Part shown: positions 51,418 to 62,465 of the stretch, piece by piece | Numbering within the stretch: the first letter of the stretch is position 1 | How the letters are laid out: each line of letters opens with the position of its first letter | DNA from: Comamonadaceae bacterium | Lineage (GTDB): Bacteria; Pseudomonadota; Gammaproteobacteria; Burkholderiales; Burkholderiaceae_C | Direction of reading: 5' to 3' | NCBI GenBank assembly: GCA_947447985.1 | Contig: CANFLX010000001.1 | Coordinates: 1 to 64,000, forward strand | DNA length: 64,000 bases | Notes under the pieces: generated by a model | Database searches by the model: none | What the model was told of the DNA's origin: nothing | What the model saw: only the letters and a program-made list of their open reading frames with translations | Translations under genes and position numbers: made by a program

Positions 51418-52614
51418 ATGTCCGCACACCGCCCCTCTCTTATCGATCCGTTCAAGCGTCAGCTAGCCGAACTCAAAGACCAGCATGCTGCGGGTGTTAT
51501 CGCGCGGGCGGAGTTTGAGCGCCAAACTGCGGCGCTGGAGCGCCAGATTCTGGACGCCTTGTTGCACGAACCCGCTGACCTGGCCCGCGTGCCAGCGGCG
51601 CGCAAAGTGTCCGGGCGATTCCTGGCGGGTTTGGCCTTGGGTATTGTGCTGATTGCAGCTGCCGGTTATTGGTTCACCGCGGTACCAGCGCTGCAATCCC
51701 ACATGGCCACCGAAGGCGAGGGCGGCGGACAGCCCAGCTCTGCGCAAATTATTGCGATGGTGGACAAACTGGCCGAGCGCCTGAAACAAGACCCCAATGA
51801 CGGCGAAGGCTGGGCGATGCTGGCACGTTCTTACAGCGTGATGGAGCGCAACGACGAGGCGCTGGATGCCTACGCCCACGCCGCGGCCTTGCGAAAAGGC
51901 GATCCTGGCATTCTGGTGGACTACGCCGACGCGCTCGGGGTTAAAAATAATCACAGCCTGGCGGGTGAGCCGATCAAGCTGATCCAGCAGGCCTTGGCCA
52001 TCGATCCGAGCAATATCAAAGGTCTGGCACTTGCCGGTACCGACGCTTTTGTGCGTAAGGACTTTGCGCAAGCCCTGCGCTATTGGAGTGAGGTGGAACG
52101 TGTCGGCCCGCCGGACAACCCCTTGGTACAGCAGGTGGTCGCCAGCTTGCCAGAGGCGCGCAGTCGCGCCGGGCTTCCTCCAGCGCCCGCGGCAAGCGCA
52201 CCAACCGCGCCAACCGCACCAACCGCCCCCGCGCAAACCAAGGCGCCTGTCGACAAGACGGCCATAGCCCCATCCGTCTCAGGAACCCTCACACTTGCGC
52301 CCGCCTTGCTATCGCGCACCAGCCCGCAAGACACCGTGTTCATTTTTGCCCGGCCTGGCAATGGGGGGCGCATGCCACTGGCTGCACTGCGTATTCAGGT
52401 GAAAGACTTGCCTTACCGCTTCACCTTGGACGACAGCAACTCCATGTCGCCGTCCATGCCGCTGTCCTCCTCGGCGCAGGTGATCGTGGGTGCGCGCATC
52501 AGCAAGTCGGGCGATGCCATCGGGCAGCCGGGTGATTTGACGGGCCAGGTCGGCCCTGTCGCCATGGGCAGTCAAGGTCTGATCTTGGAAATCAACGCGA
52601 CGCGCGGGCCCTGA
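51418..52614 (+). CDS. ccmI: Cytochrome c maturation protein CcmI (TPR)
   Basis: Two TM/TPR architecture, DPNDGEGWAMLARSYSVMERNDEALDAYAHA; end of ccm operon. Confidence 0.88.
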   Translation: MSAHRPSLIDPFKRQLAELKDQHAAGVIARAEFERQTAALERQILDALLHEPADLARVPAARKVSGRFLAGLALGIVLIAAAGYWFTAVPALQSHMATEGEGGGQPSSAQIIAMVDKLAERLKQDPNDGEGWAMLARSYSVMERNDEALDAYAHAAALRKGDPGILVDYADALGVKNNHSLAGEPIKLIQQALAIDPSNIKGLALAGTDAFVRKDFAQALRYWSEVERVGPPDNPLVQQVVASLPEARSRAGLPPAPAASAPTAPTAPTAPAQTKAPVDKTAIAPSVSGTLTLAPALLSRTSPQDTVFIFARPGNGGRMPLAALRIQVKDLPYRFTLDDSNSMSPSMPLSSSAQVIVGARISKSGDAIGQPGDLTGQVGPVAMGSQGLILEINATRGP

Positions 52615-52638
52615 GGCCGCGCGGCTTGTGCCGGGTGT

Positions 52639-53115
52639 TCAGCTCAGCCATTGCAAGCCGCCAAAAAACGCCGCCGTCATCACCACGTAGCGCAAAAATT
52701 TGCCGATCAGCATGTAGGCGACGCAGGGCCAGAAGGGCAGTTTGAGCCAGCCGGCCAGTGTGCACAAGGGGTCGCCCACCAGGGGCAGCCATGCCAGCAG
52801 GCAAGCCTTGGGCCCAAGCTTGACCAGCCAGGCCAGCGCGCGGCTATGCGCAGAATCTGGGGCATCGTGGCGCGTCATTCGGTTTGCGCCATAGCCCGTC
52901 CACCAGTCCACGGCACCCCCTAGGGTGTTGCCAAGGGTGGCGACAAAAATCACAGGCCAGTACTGGGTCGGATTGATTTGAATCAGCCCGAGGACGGCCG
53001 GCTCCGAACCCAAGGGCAGCAGGGTCGCCGATACGAACGACACCACAAAAATGGTGCTCAGCCCGTAGTGGGGCAGTGCCAGCAGGTGCAGGATGGTTTG
53101 CAGGAGAGCTTCCAT
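52639..53115 (-). CDS. YqaA/VTT-domain small membrane protein
   Basis: FVVSFVSATLLPLGSEPAVLGL, ATLGNTLGGAVDWWTGYGA. Confidence 0.82.
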   Translation of the reverse strand: MEALLQTILHLLALPHYGLSTIFVVSFVSATLLPLGSEPAVLGLIQINPTQYWPVIFVATLGNTLGGAVDWWTGYGANRMTRHDAPDSAHSRALAWLVKLGPKACLLAWLPLVGDPLCTLAGWLKLPFWPCVAYMLIGKFLRYVVMTAAFFGGLQWLS

Positions 53116-53187
53116 GGACGCGTCAGTATAGGCAGCTAGAATCCACAGCCCACTGTGCTGCGCACCTCCACCCGTTTTCGTTTATCC

Positions 53188-54273
53188 ATGTTCATCGGCC
53201 CCTTTGCTTTAGACAACGGTCTGTTTGTCGCGCCGATGGCTGGTGTGACCGACCGCCCCTTTCGCCAGCTGTGCAAACGCTTGGGCGCAGGCTACGCGGT
53301 CAGTGAAATGGTGACTTCGCGCCCTGATCTGTGGAATACCCTCAAGACCTCGCGCCGTGCCAACCATGACGGCGAGCCCGGCCCTATTGCCGTGCAAATT
53401 GCAGGCACCGATGCGGCCATGATGGCCGAGGCCGCGCGCTACAACGTGGACCGTGGGGCGCAAATCATTGACATCAACATGGGCTGCCCCGCCAAAAAAG
53501 TGTGTAACAAATGGGCGGGCTCGGCGCTCATGCAGGACGAATCGCTGGCGCTGTCCATCATTGACGCTGTGGTGCAGGCCTGCGCCCCGTCCAATGTGCC
53601 GGTGACGCTCAAGATGCGCACCGGGTGGTGCCAAAGCCACAAAAACGCCCTGTCGATTGCCCTCGCGGCGCAAGACGCCGGCGTGCAGATGGTGACGGTG
53701 CACGGGCGCACCCGCGAGCAAGGCTACAAAGGCCATGCCGAATACGACACGATTGCAGCGGTCAAAGCGGCGCTGCGCATTCCGGTCGTGGCCAATGGCG
53801 ACATCAGCAGCCCCGAGAAGGCGCGCGCGGTGTTGCAGCGCACCGGTGCGGACGCCATCATGATCGGCCGTGCGGCCCAGGGCCAGCCCTGGATTTTTCG
53901 CGAAATCGCCCATTTCCTGTCCACCGGCGAACACCTCGCACCGCCGCTGGTGAGCGAAGTCAAACGCCTCTTGATTGAGCATTTGCACGACCACTACAGC
54001 CTGTACGGCGAGTTCATCGGCGTGCGCAGCGCGCGCAAACACATAGGCTGGTATGTGCACAGCCTGCCCGGCGCAGAGGCCTTTCGCCAGGAGATGAACG
54101 CGCTCGAAGACAGTGCCAGCCAGCTGGCTGCAGTCGGCCACTACTTGGATCGTTTGAATACCGAGATGGACCGCATCCCAGTGCGTGGCGCTGATGCGAC
54201 ATGCGCCAAGGAAAACAGGGGTGCGACAGGGGCCGACCGGACAAGTGCACCCCGCATGGAAGTGGCTTTATGA
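53188..54273 (+). CDS. dusB: tRNA-dihydrouridine synthase B
   Basis: VAPMAGVTDRPFRQLCKRLGAGYAVSEMV, INMGCPAKKVCNKWAGSALM; start set at MFIGPFALDNG. Confidence 0.95.
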   Translation: MFIGPFALDNGLFVAPMAGVTDRPFRQLCKRLGAGYAVSEMVTSRPDLWNTLKTSRRANHDGEPGPIAVQIAGTDAAMMAEAARYNVDRGAQIIDINMGCPAKKVCNKWAGSALMQDESLALSIIDAVVQACAPSNVPVTLKMRTGWCQSHKNALSIALAAQDAGVQMVTVHGRTREQGYKGHAEYDTIAAVKAALRIPVVANGDISSPEKARAVLQRTGADAIMIGRAAQGQPWIFREIAHFLSTGEHLAPPLVSEVKRLLIEHLHDHYSLYGEFIGVRSARKHIGWYVHSLPGAEAFRQEMNALEDSASQLAAVGHYLDRLNTEMDRIPVRGADATCAKENRGATGADRTSAPRMEVAL

Positions 54274-54503
54274 GCAAGCAACAACTCGATGAATGTGTGC
54301 GCGCAAGCCTGGAGGCTTATTTGCGTGATTTGGATGGCATCGAGCCCCACGGCATGCACGACATGCTGGTGCGCGCCGTAGAAAAACCGCTGCTGGAGAT
54401 GGTCATGGTCGCCTCCGACAACAACCAGTCCAAGGCCGCCAAATGGCTGGGCCTGAACCGCAACACGCTTCGCAAAAAACTTTTGGAACACCAGCTCTTA
54501 TGA
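54270..54503 (+). CDS. fis: Fis family nucleoid/transcription factor
   Basis: [44 protein letters not shown]; dusB-fis arrangement. Confidence 0.94.
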   Translation: MSKQQLDECVRASLEAYLRDLDGIEPHGMHDMLVRAVEKPLLEMVMVASDNNQSKAAKWLGLNRNTLRKKLLEHQLL

Positions 54504-56086
54504 ATGCACTGCTCTCCGTCTCGGACAAAACCGGTATCGTCGAATTGGCGAGGGCGCTGCATGGATTGGGCATTGCGCTCTTGTCTACCGGGGGAACCGC
54601 CAAACTGCTCGCGGACAACGGCTTGCCCGTGACCGAAGTGGCAGACATGACGGGCTTTCCTGAAATGCTGGACGGCCGGGTCAAGACTTTGCATCCCCGC
54701 GTGCACGGCGGCCTGCTGGCCCGTCGCGATGTGCCGGCCCACATGGCTGCATTGGCCGAGCACGGCATTGACACCATTGACCTGCTGGTCGTGAACCTTT
54801 ATCCCTTTGAGGCCACGGTCGCCAAGCCTGGCTGCACGCTGGAAGACGCGATTGAAAACATCGACATCGGCGGCCCGGCCATGGTGCGCAGCGCCGCCAA
54901 GAATTGGAAAGACGTGGCGGTGCTGACCGACGCGTCGCAGTACGCCACGGTGGTGGCTGAATTGCAGTCCAGCGGCTCCGTCAGTGAGAAAACCAAGTTT
55001 GCTTTGTCGGTGGCGGCGTTCAACCGCATCAGCCAGTACGACGGCGCCATCAGCGATTACTTGTCCTGCATCCAGCCGGACGGAAGCATGTCGGCGTTCC
55101 CGGCGCAGTCCAACGGCCGCTTCATCAAGCTGCAAGACCTGCGCTACGGCGAGAACCCGCACCAGCAGGCCGCTTTTTACCGCGATCTGTACCCCGCGCC
55201 CGGCTCGCTGGTGACCGCGCAGCAGCTGCAGGGCAAAGAGCTGAGCTTTAACAATATTGCCGATGCCGATGCTGCCTGGGAGTGTGTGAAAAGCTTTGAC
55301 ACACCGGCCTGCGTCATCGTTAAGCATGCCAACCCCTGCGGTGTGGCCATTGCCGCAGACGCCTTGTCGGCATACGCCAAAGCCTTTGCGACCGACCCGA
55401 CCTCGGCATTTGGCGGCATCATTGCCTTCAATTGCACGGTGGACGAGGCGGCTGCCGCGCAAATCTCCAAGCAGTTTGTCGAAGTGTTGATGGCGCCCGC
55501 CTTCACGCCTCAGGCACTGGCCATTTTTCAGGCCAAAGCCAACGTGCGGGTGCTGCAAATTGCCTTGCCCCAGCCCTTGGGTCAGCCTGCTGGCGCAAGC
55601 GCCTGGGAGCGCGGCCGCAATGCGGTGGACGCCAAGCGCATCGGCTCCGGTCTGCTGCTGCAAACGGCCGACAACCACACACTGACACTGGCCGACCTGC
55701 GGGTCGTCACCAGGGTGCAACCCACGCCAGCCCAACTGCAGGACATGCTGTTTGCCTGGACGGTCGCTCAGTATGTGAAATCCAACGCGATTGTGTTTTG
55801 CCTGGACGGGCAAACGCGCGGCGTGGGCGCCGGTCAAATGAGCCGTTTGGATTCGGCCCGCATTGCCAGCATCAAGGCCGAACATGCTGGCCTGACGCTC
55901 TCAGGCACGGTGGTGGCCAGCGACGCGTTTTTCCCCTTCCGCGATGGCCTGGATGTCGTGGTGGATGCGGGTGCCACCTGCATCATCCAACCCGGCGGCA
56001 GCATGCGCGACGACGAAGTCGTGGCCGCAGCGGATGAGCGTGGCGTCGCCATGGTCTACACCGGCGTGCGCCACTTCCGCCACTGA
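54500..56086 (+). CDS. purH: Bifunctional AICAR formyltransferase/IMP cyclohydrolase
   Basis: [50 protein letters not shown]; start at 54500 overlapping fis. Confidence 0.95.
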   Translation: MNALLSVSDKTGIVELARALHGLGIALLSTGGTAKLLADNGLPVTEVADMTGFPEMLDGRVKTLHPRVHGGLLARRDVPAHMAALAEHGIDTIDLLVVNLYPFEATVAKPGCTLEDAIENIDIGGPAMVRSAAKNWKDVAVLTDASQYATVVAELQSSGSVSEKTKFALSVAAFNRISQYDGAISDYLSCIQPDGSMSAFPAQSNGRFIKLQDLRYGENPHQQAAFYRDLYPAPGSLVTAQQLQGKELSFNNIADADAAWECVKSFDTPACVIVKHANPCGVAIAADALSAYAKAFATDPTSAFGGIIAFNCTVDEAAAAQISKQFVEVLMAPAFTPQALAIFQAKANVRVLQIALPQPLGQPAGASAWERGRNAVDAKRIGSGLLLQTADNHTLTLADLRVVTRVQPTPAQLQDMLFAWTVAQYVKSNAIVFCLDGQTRGVGAGQMSRLDSARIASIKAEHAGLTLSGTVVASDAFFPFRDGLDVVVDAGATCIIQPGGSMRDDEVVAAADERGVAMVYTGVRHFRH

Positions 56087-56089
56087 GTT

Positions 56090-57064
56090 TTAGTTCACCA
56101 TCACCAGCTTGCCCATCACGCCGCGCGAGCCCATGTGGGCGAATGCGGCCTTGAGCTCGGCCATGGGCATGGCGCGGTCAATAACGGGTTTGATCTTGCC
56201 CTGGCCGTACCACTGCGCCAAGGCCATCATCATGGCTGCGTTGGCTTGGGGTTCGCGCTTGGCAAAGTCACCCCAGAACACGCCGACGATAGACGCGCCT
56301 TTGAGCAAGGCCAAATTGAACGGCAGGGCGGGAATAGGGCCAGCGGCAAAGCCAACCACCAGATAGCGCCCACGCCAGGCAATCGAGCGGAAGGCCGGTT
56401 CGGCAAAGTCGCCGCCTACGGGGTCGTAAATCACATCGGGGCCTTTGCCGCCGGTCAAAGTTTTGAGGGCATCCCGCAGGTTCTCAGTGCTGTAGTTGAT
56501 GGTCTCATCTGCGCCAATCGATTTGCACAGTGCGCATTTTTCGTCGGTGGAAGCTGCCGCGATCACGCGCGCACCGGCGGCTTTGGCAATCTGAATCGCC
56601 GAGGTGCCCACGCCGCCTGCCGCGCCGAGCACCAGCACGGTTTCACCGGCCTTGAGCGCCGCACGGTCGATCAAGGCGTGGTACGACGTCGCATAAATCA
56701 TGATGAAGGCCGCGGCGTCCACCATCGGAAAGCCCGGCGGCAGCGGCATGCACAGCGCTGCAGGCGCAATCGTGTGGCTGGCAAAGCCTCCAGTGCCGCT
56801 CAGGCAGGCCACAGCCTGGCCCACCTGCAGGTGTTTGACGCCTTCGCCCACGGCTTGCACGATGCCGGCGTATTCCGAACCCGGTACAAAGGGCAGAGGC
56901 GGCTTCATTTGGTATTTGTTCTGCACGATCAGCAGGTCCGGGAAATTCAGGCTGGCGGCCTTGATTTCAATCAGGACTTCGCCCGCTTTGGGTTGGGGCG
57001 TCGGGAGTTCAGTCCAGGTCAGGGCGTCAACGCCCACGGGGTTTTCACATAGCCAAGCGTGCAT
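56090..57064 (-). CDS. NADPH:quinone oxidoreductase-like zinc-type alcohol dehydrogenase family protein
   Basis: MHAWLCENPVGVDALTWTELPTPQPKAGEVLIEIKA, ETVLVLGAAGGVGTSAIQIAKA. Confidence 0.88.
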   Translation of the reverse strand: MHAWLCENPVGVDALTWTELPTPQPKAGEVLIEIKAASLNFPDLLIVQNKYQMKPPLPFVPGSEYAGIVQAVGEGVKHLQVGQAVACLSGTGGFASHTIAPAALCMPLPPGFPMVDAAAFIMIYATSYHALIDRAALKAGETVLVLGAAGGVGTSAIQIAKAAGARVIAAASTDEKCALCKSIGADETINYSTENLRDALKTLTGGKGPDVIYDPVGGDFAEPAFRSIAWRGRYLVVGFAAGPIPALPFNLALLKGASIVGVFWGDFAKREPQANAAMMMALAQWYGQGKIKPVIDRAMPMAELKAAFAHMGSRGVMGKLVMVN

Positions 57065-57192
57065 GGGAAGGTCTCCAAAAAAAGTAGGCCGATCATAGGG
57101 CCCGGCCCTGTAGCCCGAGGCACGCACTCTGTCTCAGGCGTGACCTCGGCGGGGTGGGCGCACCTACAATCGACGTTTAATCCGCCGCCCTT

Positions 57193-57972
57193 ATGAAAAT
57201 TCTGATCTCCAACGACGACGGCTACCAAGCCCCCGGCTTAGCTGCACTGTTCAATGCCCTCAAAGACGTGGCCGAGGTCGAGGTGATTGCGCCCGAGCAC
57301 AACAACAGTGCCAAGTCCAACGCACTCACCCTCAACGCCCCTTTGTATGTGCACCGCGGTGCCAATGGATTTCGCTACGTGAACGGCACCCCCGCCGATT
57401 GTGTGCACATTGCGCTCTCGGGCTTGCTGGACTACCGCCCCGATCTGGTGGTGTCTGGCATCAACAACGGCGCCAACATGGGTGACGACACGATTTACTC
57501 CGGCACCGTGGGTGCGGCCATGGAGGGTTACTTGTTTGGCATTCCGTCGCTGGCTTTTTCGCAGGTGCACAAAGACTGGCTGGAGATCGAATCTGCTGCC
57601 CGCAAAGCGCGCGACCTGGTGCTGTCCATGGTGCAGCACAACATGCTGGGCAAAGCGCCCTGGCTCTTGAATGTGAATATTCCCAATTTGCCGTATTCGC
57701 AGATCGGAGCGACCAAGCTCTGCCGCCTGGGCAAGCGCCACGCCGCCGAACCGGTCATTCAACAAACCAGCCCCCGCGGCGAGACCATGTACTGGATTGG
57801 CGCTGCCGGTCCGGCCAAAGACGATGCCGAAGGCACCGACTTCCACGCCACCACGCTGGGCCATATGTCGATCACGCCGCTCAAGATTGACTTGACCGAC
57901 CACCAGAGCCTGGCAACCTGGTCGCAAACCGCTGCGCTGTTTGCGCCGCCCATGGAGCCGGGCGCCGCATGA
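57193..57972 (+). CDS. surE: 5'/3'-nucleotidase SurE
   Basis: [57 protein letters not shown]. Confidence 0.96.
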   Translation: MKILISNDDGYQAPGLAALFNALKDVAEVEVIAPEHNNSAKSNALTLNAPLYVHRGANGFRYVNGTPADCVHIALSGLLDYRPDLVVSGINNGANMGDDTIYSGTVGAAMEGYLFGIPSLAFSQVHKDWLEIESAARKARDLVLSMVQHNMLGKAPWLLNVNIPNLPYSQIGATKLCRLGKRHAAEPVIQQTSPRGETMYWIGAAGPAKDDAEGTDFHATTLGHMSITPLKIDLTDHQSLATWSQTAALFAPPMEPGAA

Positions 57973-58730
57973 AAGAGCGGCCCTCGTTCCCGGCGCGATT
58001 GGGCAGCAGTGCGCCCCCTGCCAAGGCCAAAAGCCCACCAAGCACCAATGTGCCACAGGGTCTGGGCATGGACTCCTCTGCCGTGCGCCAGCGCATGGTG
58101 CAAAAGCTGGCAGGGCAGGGCCTGACTGACCCCCGCGTCCTGGCGGCCATGGGCAAGGTGGAGCGCCACCGCTTTGTGGATAGCGCTTTGGTCAACCAGG
58201 CCTACGAAGACACCAGTCTGCCCATCGGTTTGGGCCAAACCATTTCCAAACCGGGCGTGGTCTCACGCATGGTGGAATTGCTGTGCAACGGTGTGAGCGG
58301 CAAGCTCGGGCGGGTGTTGGAAATCGGCACCGGTTGTGGCTACCAAGCCGCGGTGCTGAGTGAAGTAGCGAGCGAGGTCTACACCATCGAGCGTTTGCGT
58401 GGCCTGAATGAAAAAGCCCGCGAGAACTTGCGCTATCTTCGCCTGGCCCATGTTCACCTGCTTTTGGGTGACGGCATGTTGGGCTATCCGCAGGGCGCGC
58501 CCTACGCCGCCATCATTGCCGCAGCCGGAGGCGAGGCCCTGCCCACAGCCTGGACCGACCAGCTGGCCGTAGGCGGGCGCTTGGTGGCGCCCGTCGCCCA
58601 GCCGACGGGGCGCGGGGTGGGCACTGCCGTAGCGCAAGCCTTGGTTGTGGTGGACAAAACCAGCCAAGGACTGCGGCACACGGTGCTCGAAGCAGTGCAC
58701 TTCGTACCCCTAAAATCGGGCTTGGCGTAA
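57969..58730 (+). CDS. pcm: Protein-L-isoaspartate O-methyltransferase
   Basis: [60 protein letters not shown]. Confidence 0.94.
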   Translation: MKERPSFPARLGSSAPPAKAKSPPSTNVPQGLGMDSSAVRQRMVQKLAGQGLTDPRVLAAMGKVERHRFVDSALVNQAYEDTSLPIGLGQTISKPGVVSRMVELLCNGVSGKLGRVLEIGTGCGYQAAVLSEVASEVYTIERLRGLNEKARENLRYLRLAHVHLLLGDGMLGYPQGAPYAAIIAAAGGEALPTAWTDQLAVGGRLVAPVAQPTGRGVGTAVAQALVVVDKTSQGLRHTVLEAVHFVPLKSGLA

Positions 58731-58732
58731 AG

Positions 58733-59650
58733 TTGACTATGGGAATGAATGCAATGGTAAATAGCCTGCTTCGGGGTGCTGCGACGTTGCTCGCAATCGG
58801 CTTGCTGGGCTTGGCCGCTTGCAGTTCCAAGTCAGGCTTTCGACCCCCCGTGGAGGATTTAGGCCGCACGGCACACTCCGCGTCGACCCGCGCTGCGGAA
58901 TCCTCGAAGGCTGCGCCCGCACCCGCCCCTGCGCCGGCGTCGCAGGTCCCCAATGTCGTGGTCGATCCCAATGCTGGCAAGCCCGGTTACTACACCGTCA
59001 AGCAAGGCGATACCCTGATCAAAATTGGCCTGGAGACAGGCCAAAGCTACCGGGACATCGCACGCTGGAGTGCGTTGGAAAACCCCAATCGGATTGAAAT
59101 CGGCCAAGCCTTGCGGGTGGTTCCTCCGGAAGATGCGGTGGTGGTCAAGCCCGTCACAAGCGCGAAAGTGACATCCACCGCCCTGCCGCCTGCTGGCGTG
59201 GCATCTGCACCCGCCAAAGCCGCTTCGGCCCCAGCGACTAGCACCGCTCCCGCGCCAGCTGCAAGTTCCGCCAGTGAAGACGACATCGCGTTCTCCTGGC
59301 CCGCCAAGGGCGAGGTCATCGATGGTTTTGATGAGTCCAAAAACCGCAAGGGATTGGACATCGGCGGCTCCAATGGCGATGCCGTGCTGGCTGCTGCGGA
59401 TGGCAAAGTGGTCTACGCCGACGCTGGTTTGCGCGGCTACGGCAAGCTCATCATCATCAAGCACAACAGCCAATTTCTGACGGCGTATGCGCACAACCAG
59501 ACACTGCTGGTCAAAGAAGACCAAACCGTGAAAAAAGGCCAAAAAATCGCGGAGATGGGCAGCACCGACAGTGACCGCACCAAGCTGCACTTTGAGGTGC
59601 GCAAACAGGGCAAGCCGGTCGATCCGTCCAAGTACTTGCCCGCGCGCTGA
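58733..59650 (+). CDS. nlpD: LysM/M23 peptidoglycan-binding lipoprotein, NlpD-like
   Basis: Lipobox LLGLAACSS; LysM YYTVKQGDTLIKIGLETGQSYRDIARWS; degenerate M23 GLDIGGSNGDAVLAAADGKVVYAD; surE-pcm-nlpD order. Exact start uncertain. Confidence 0.88.
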   Translation: MTMGMNAMVNSLLRGAATLLAIGLLGLAACSSKSGFRPPVEDLGRTAHSASTRAAESSKAAPAPAPAPASQVPNVVVDPNAGKPGYYTVKQGDTLIKIGLETGQSYRDIARWSALENPNRIEIGQALRVVPPEDAVVVKPVTSAKVTSTALPPAGVASAPAKAASAPATSTAPAPAASSASEDDIAFSWPAKGEVIDGFDESKNRKGLDIGGSNGDAVLAAADGKVVYADAGLRGYGKLIIIKHNSQFLTAYAHNQTLLVKEDQTVKKGQKIAEMGSTDSDRTKLHFEVRKQGKPVDPSKYLPAR

Positions 59651-59667
59651 CCTGAGACAATCGGGGG

Positions 59668-61122
59668 ATGCATGAAGCTCCCCTGACCGAATCCACGACC
59701 GCCGCCTTGCCTGAGGGTTGGCTGGCGGTCAAATCCCTCGACCTCGAAGCCCAGGGCGTGGCACACCGCGCCGATGGCAAAGTCGTTTTTATCGACGGTG
59801 CGCTGCCCTTTGAGGTGGTCAGTGCCCATATCCACCGCAGCAAAAGCAGCTTTGACAAAGGCACGCTGACGGACATTCATGTGGAGTCGTCGCAGCGTGT
59901 GCGCCCCGCGTGTGCGCATTTCGGCCTGCAGCCCAATTCCTGCGGCGGCTGCAAGATGCAGCACATGCACGCCAGCGCCCAGGTGGCCGTCAAACAGCGC
60001 GTGCTCGAAGACAACCTCTGGCACATCGGAAAAATCAAGCCCGAAACCGTGCTCCGCCCCATTGAAGGCCCGACCTGGGGCTACCGTTACCGCGCGCGCT
60101 TGTCGGTGCGCTTTGTGCGCAAGAAGGGCGAGGTATTGATCGGTTTTCACGAGCGCAAAAGCCACTTCGTCGCCGATATCAAATCCTGCCAGGTGCTGGC
60201 ACCGCACGTGAGTGCCATGTTGCTGCCTCTGCGCGCTTTGGTGGGGTCGATGGATGCGGTCGAGCAGATACCGCAGATCGAATTGGCCGTGGGCGACATG
60301 GCCACGGTAGGGGGTGCACCCGCGCAAGGGGATGTGACCGCGCTGGTGTTGCGCCATATGGTGCCGCTCAGCGACGGTGATCTGGCCAAGCTTCGGCAGT
60401 TTGCGGTTGCACACCCCGGGGTGCAGTGGTGGCTGCAAGCCAAGGGCCCTGACACCATCGTGCGTCTGGACGAATTGCCAGGCCACGAGACGGGTGCGCT
60501 GGCCTATTGCCTGCCGCAATTTGGTATCACCATGCCATTTAGGCCTACCGATTTCACGCAGGTCAATCCGCACATCAACCGGGTGCTGGTGTCCCGTGCG
60601 CTGGGCTTGTTACAAGTCCAGAAGACCGAGCGCGTGATTGATTGGTTCTGTGGGCTGGGCAACTTCACACTCCCACTGGCGACCCAGGCGCGCGAGGTGC
60701 TGGGGATCGAAGGCGCGGAGTCGCTGGTGGCCCGCTCTCGGGACAATTTGGCGCTGAATGCACAGCGACAAGGCGCGCCGTACCTTGCGCCCACCACTTT
60801 TGCCGCCCGCAATTTGTTTGAAATGACGCCTTCGTTGTTGGTGGCCGACGGCAGTGCCGACAAATGGCTGATCGACCCGCCGCGCGAAGGCGCATTTGCC
60901 TTGGTGCAGGCCTTGGCGGAGTTGCAGGCAACTCCAGAACTGCGTGGCACTTGGACGCCACCGCAGCGCATTGTCTACGTCAGCTGCAACCCGGCGACGC
61001 TTGCCAGGGACGCCGGGGTGCTGGTGACCCAAGCCGGATACCGCTGCACGGCGGCGGGCGTGGTGAATATGTTTCCTCACACGGCCCACGTCGAGAGCAT
61101 TGCGGTGTTTGAGCGGGCATAA
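59668..61122 (+). CDS. rlmD: 23S rRNA (uracil-5-)-methyltransferase RlmD
   Basis: [60 protein letters not shown]. Confidence 0.92.
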   Translation: MHEAPLTESTTAALPEGWLAVKSLDLEAQGVAHRADGKVVFIDGALPFEVVSAHIHRSKSSFDKGTLTDIHVESSQRVRPACAHFGLQPNSCGGCKMQHMHASAQVAVKQRVLEDNLWHIGKIKPETVLRPIEGPTWGYRYRARLSVRFVRKKGEVLIGFHERKSHFVADIKSCQVLAPHVSAMLLPLRALVGSMDAVEQIPQIELAVGDMATVGGAPAQGDVTALVLRHMVPLSDGDLAKLRQFAVAHPGVQWWLQAKGPDTIVRLDELPGHETGALAYCLPQFGITMPFRPTDFTQVNPHINRVLVSRALGLLQVQKTERVIDWFCGLGNFTLPLATQAREVLGIEGAESLVARSRDNLALNAQRQGAPYLAPTTFAARNLFEMTPSLLVADGSADKWLIDPPREGAFALVQALAELQATPELRGTWTPPQRIVYVSCNPATLARDAGVLVTQAGYRCTAAGVVNMFPHTAHVESIAVFERA

Positions 61123-61146
61123 AAAAAGGCCCTTGCGGGCCTTTTT
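61123..61146. terminator. Bidirectional rho-independent terminator
   Basis: AAAAAGGCCC-TTGC-GGGCCTTTTT between convergent rlmD and Bax inhibitor-like gene. Confidence 0.9.
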
Positions 61147-61167
61147 CATTGGGAGCCAAGAGGACGC

Positions 61168-61863
61168 TTAGTCGCGCTCGCCGCCGAAGATTCCCAGCAG
61201 GGCCAGCAGGTTCTGGAACACATTGATGATGTCCAGGTACAGCGCCAAGGTAGCAGAGATGTAGTTGGTTTCACCGCCGTCAATGATCTGCTTGAGGTCG
61301 TACAGCATGTAGGCGCTGAAGATGCCGATGGCCGCCAAAGACATGACCAGCATGCCGGTCGAAGACCCGACAAAAATATTGATGATGCTGCCCACCATCA
61401 ATACGATCACGCCGACAAACAGCCATTGGCCCATGCCCGAGAGGTCACGTTTGATGACGGACGCCAGACTGGCCATCAGAAAAAAGACGCCAGCCGTGCC
61501 ACCAAAGGCCGTCATGATCAGCTCAGGCCCGTTTTTGAAGCCCAGCGTATGCGCAATCAAGCGCGAGAGCATGAGGCCCATGAAGAAGGTAAAGCCCAGC
61601 AGCACGGGCACGCCAGCAGCCGAGTTTTTGGTTCGTTCGATGGCATAAATGAAGCCAAAAGCACCGGCCAGGAACAGCACGATGCCCAGGCCGCCGCTGA
61701 ATACTTGCCCCATGCCCAGCGCCACGCCCATCCAAGCGCCCAGCACGGTCGGAATCATGCTCAGCGAGAGCAGCCAGTATGTATTGCGCAAAACGCGGTT
61801 GCGCTCTTGCGCCGACAGGCCATAGCCCAGGCCGGCGTCCATCAGGGTTGCGTGTTCATTCAT
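61168..61863 (-). CDS. Bax inhibitor-1/YccA family membrane protein
   Basis: NRVLRNTYWLLSLSMIPTVLGAWMG; seven-TM; start chosen for spacing from AAGGAG. Confidence 0.9.
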   Translation of the reverse strand: MNEHATLMDAGLGYGLSAQERNRVLRNTYWLLSLSMIPTVLGAWMGVALGMGQVFSGGLGIVLFLAGAFGFIYAIERTKNSAAGVPVLLGFTFFMGLMLSRLIAHTLGFKNGPELIMTAFGGTAGVFFLMASLASVIKRDLSGMGQWLFVGVIVLMVGSIINIFVGSSTGMLVMSLAAIGIFSAYMLYDLKQIIDGGETNYISATLALYLDIINVFQNLLALLGIFGGERD

Positions 61864-62045
61864 GGTCATACTCCTTGAAAACCTGAATAGCAGGTGCGGC
61901 GATTTTAGGCATTTACAAGCGCAATTCCCAAAAAAATAGCAATTGCCCCGATTTTGCGTGGGGCTGTCGCTGCGCCCTGCGAGGGCCACGTGGCAGGTCA
62001 GGCGCGGTATGCTTGCGGGCTGGTTCCATTAACAGACTTGATCTC

Positions 62046-62453
62046 ATGAAAACAAAACCGTATTTAGAACTCGCCGACCTCAAAGCCATCGCTGCTGCTG
62101 CTGAAGCGGAGGCGCTGGCCAACCACTGGGCGGTCACCATTGCCATCGTGGATGACGGCGGTCATTTGCTCTGGTTGCAGCGCCTGGACGGTGCCGCAGC
62201 GATTTCTTCCTTGATCGCCCCCGCCAAAGCGCGTACCTCTGCGATGGGGCGCCGCGAGTCCAAGGTCTACGAAGAGATCATCAATGGCGGACGCTTCTCG
62301 TTTTTGAGCGCGCCCACCCTGGACGGCATGCTCGAAGGCGGTGTGCCCATCGTCAAAGACGGCCAATGCCTGGGCGCGGTGGGTGTGAGCGGCGTGAAAT
62401 CGACCGAAGACGCGCAAATTGCGCGGGCCGGTTTGGCTGCCATCGGCCTCTAA
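62046..62453 (+). CDS. GlcG/HbpS-type heme-degrading/binding family protein
   Basis: VTIAIVDDGGHLLWLQRLDGAAAIS, GGVPIVKDGQCLGAVGVSGVKSTEDAQIARAGLAA. Confidence 0.85.
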   Translation: MKTKPYLELADLKAIAAAAEAEALANHWAVTIAIVDDGGHLLWLQRLDGAAAISSLIAPAKARTSAMGRRESKVYEEIINGGRFSFLSAPTLDGMLEGGVPIVKDGQCLGAVGVSGVKSTEDAQIARAGLAAIGL

Positions 62454-62465
62454 GGACGCAGCACC

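Noticed and set aside
52198-52224. Three 9-bp tandem units (GCACCAACC-like) in ccmI
   Set aside because: Encodes an Ala-Pro-Thr linker common in such proteins; short and ordinary
54317-55885. 522-aa ORF on - strand
   Set aside because: Antisense to fis and purH; no coding features
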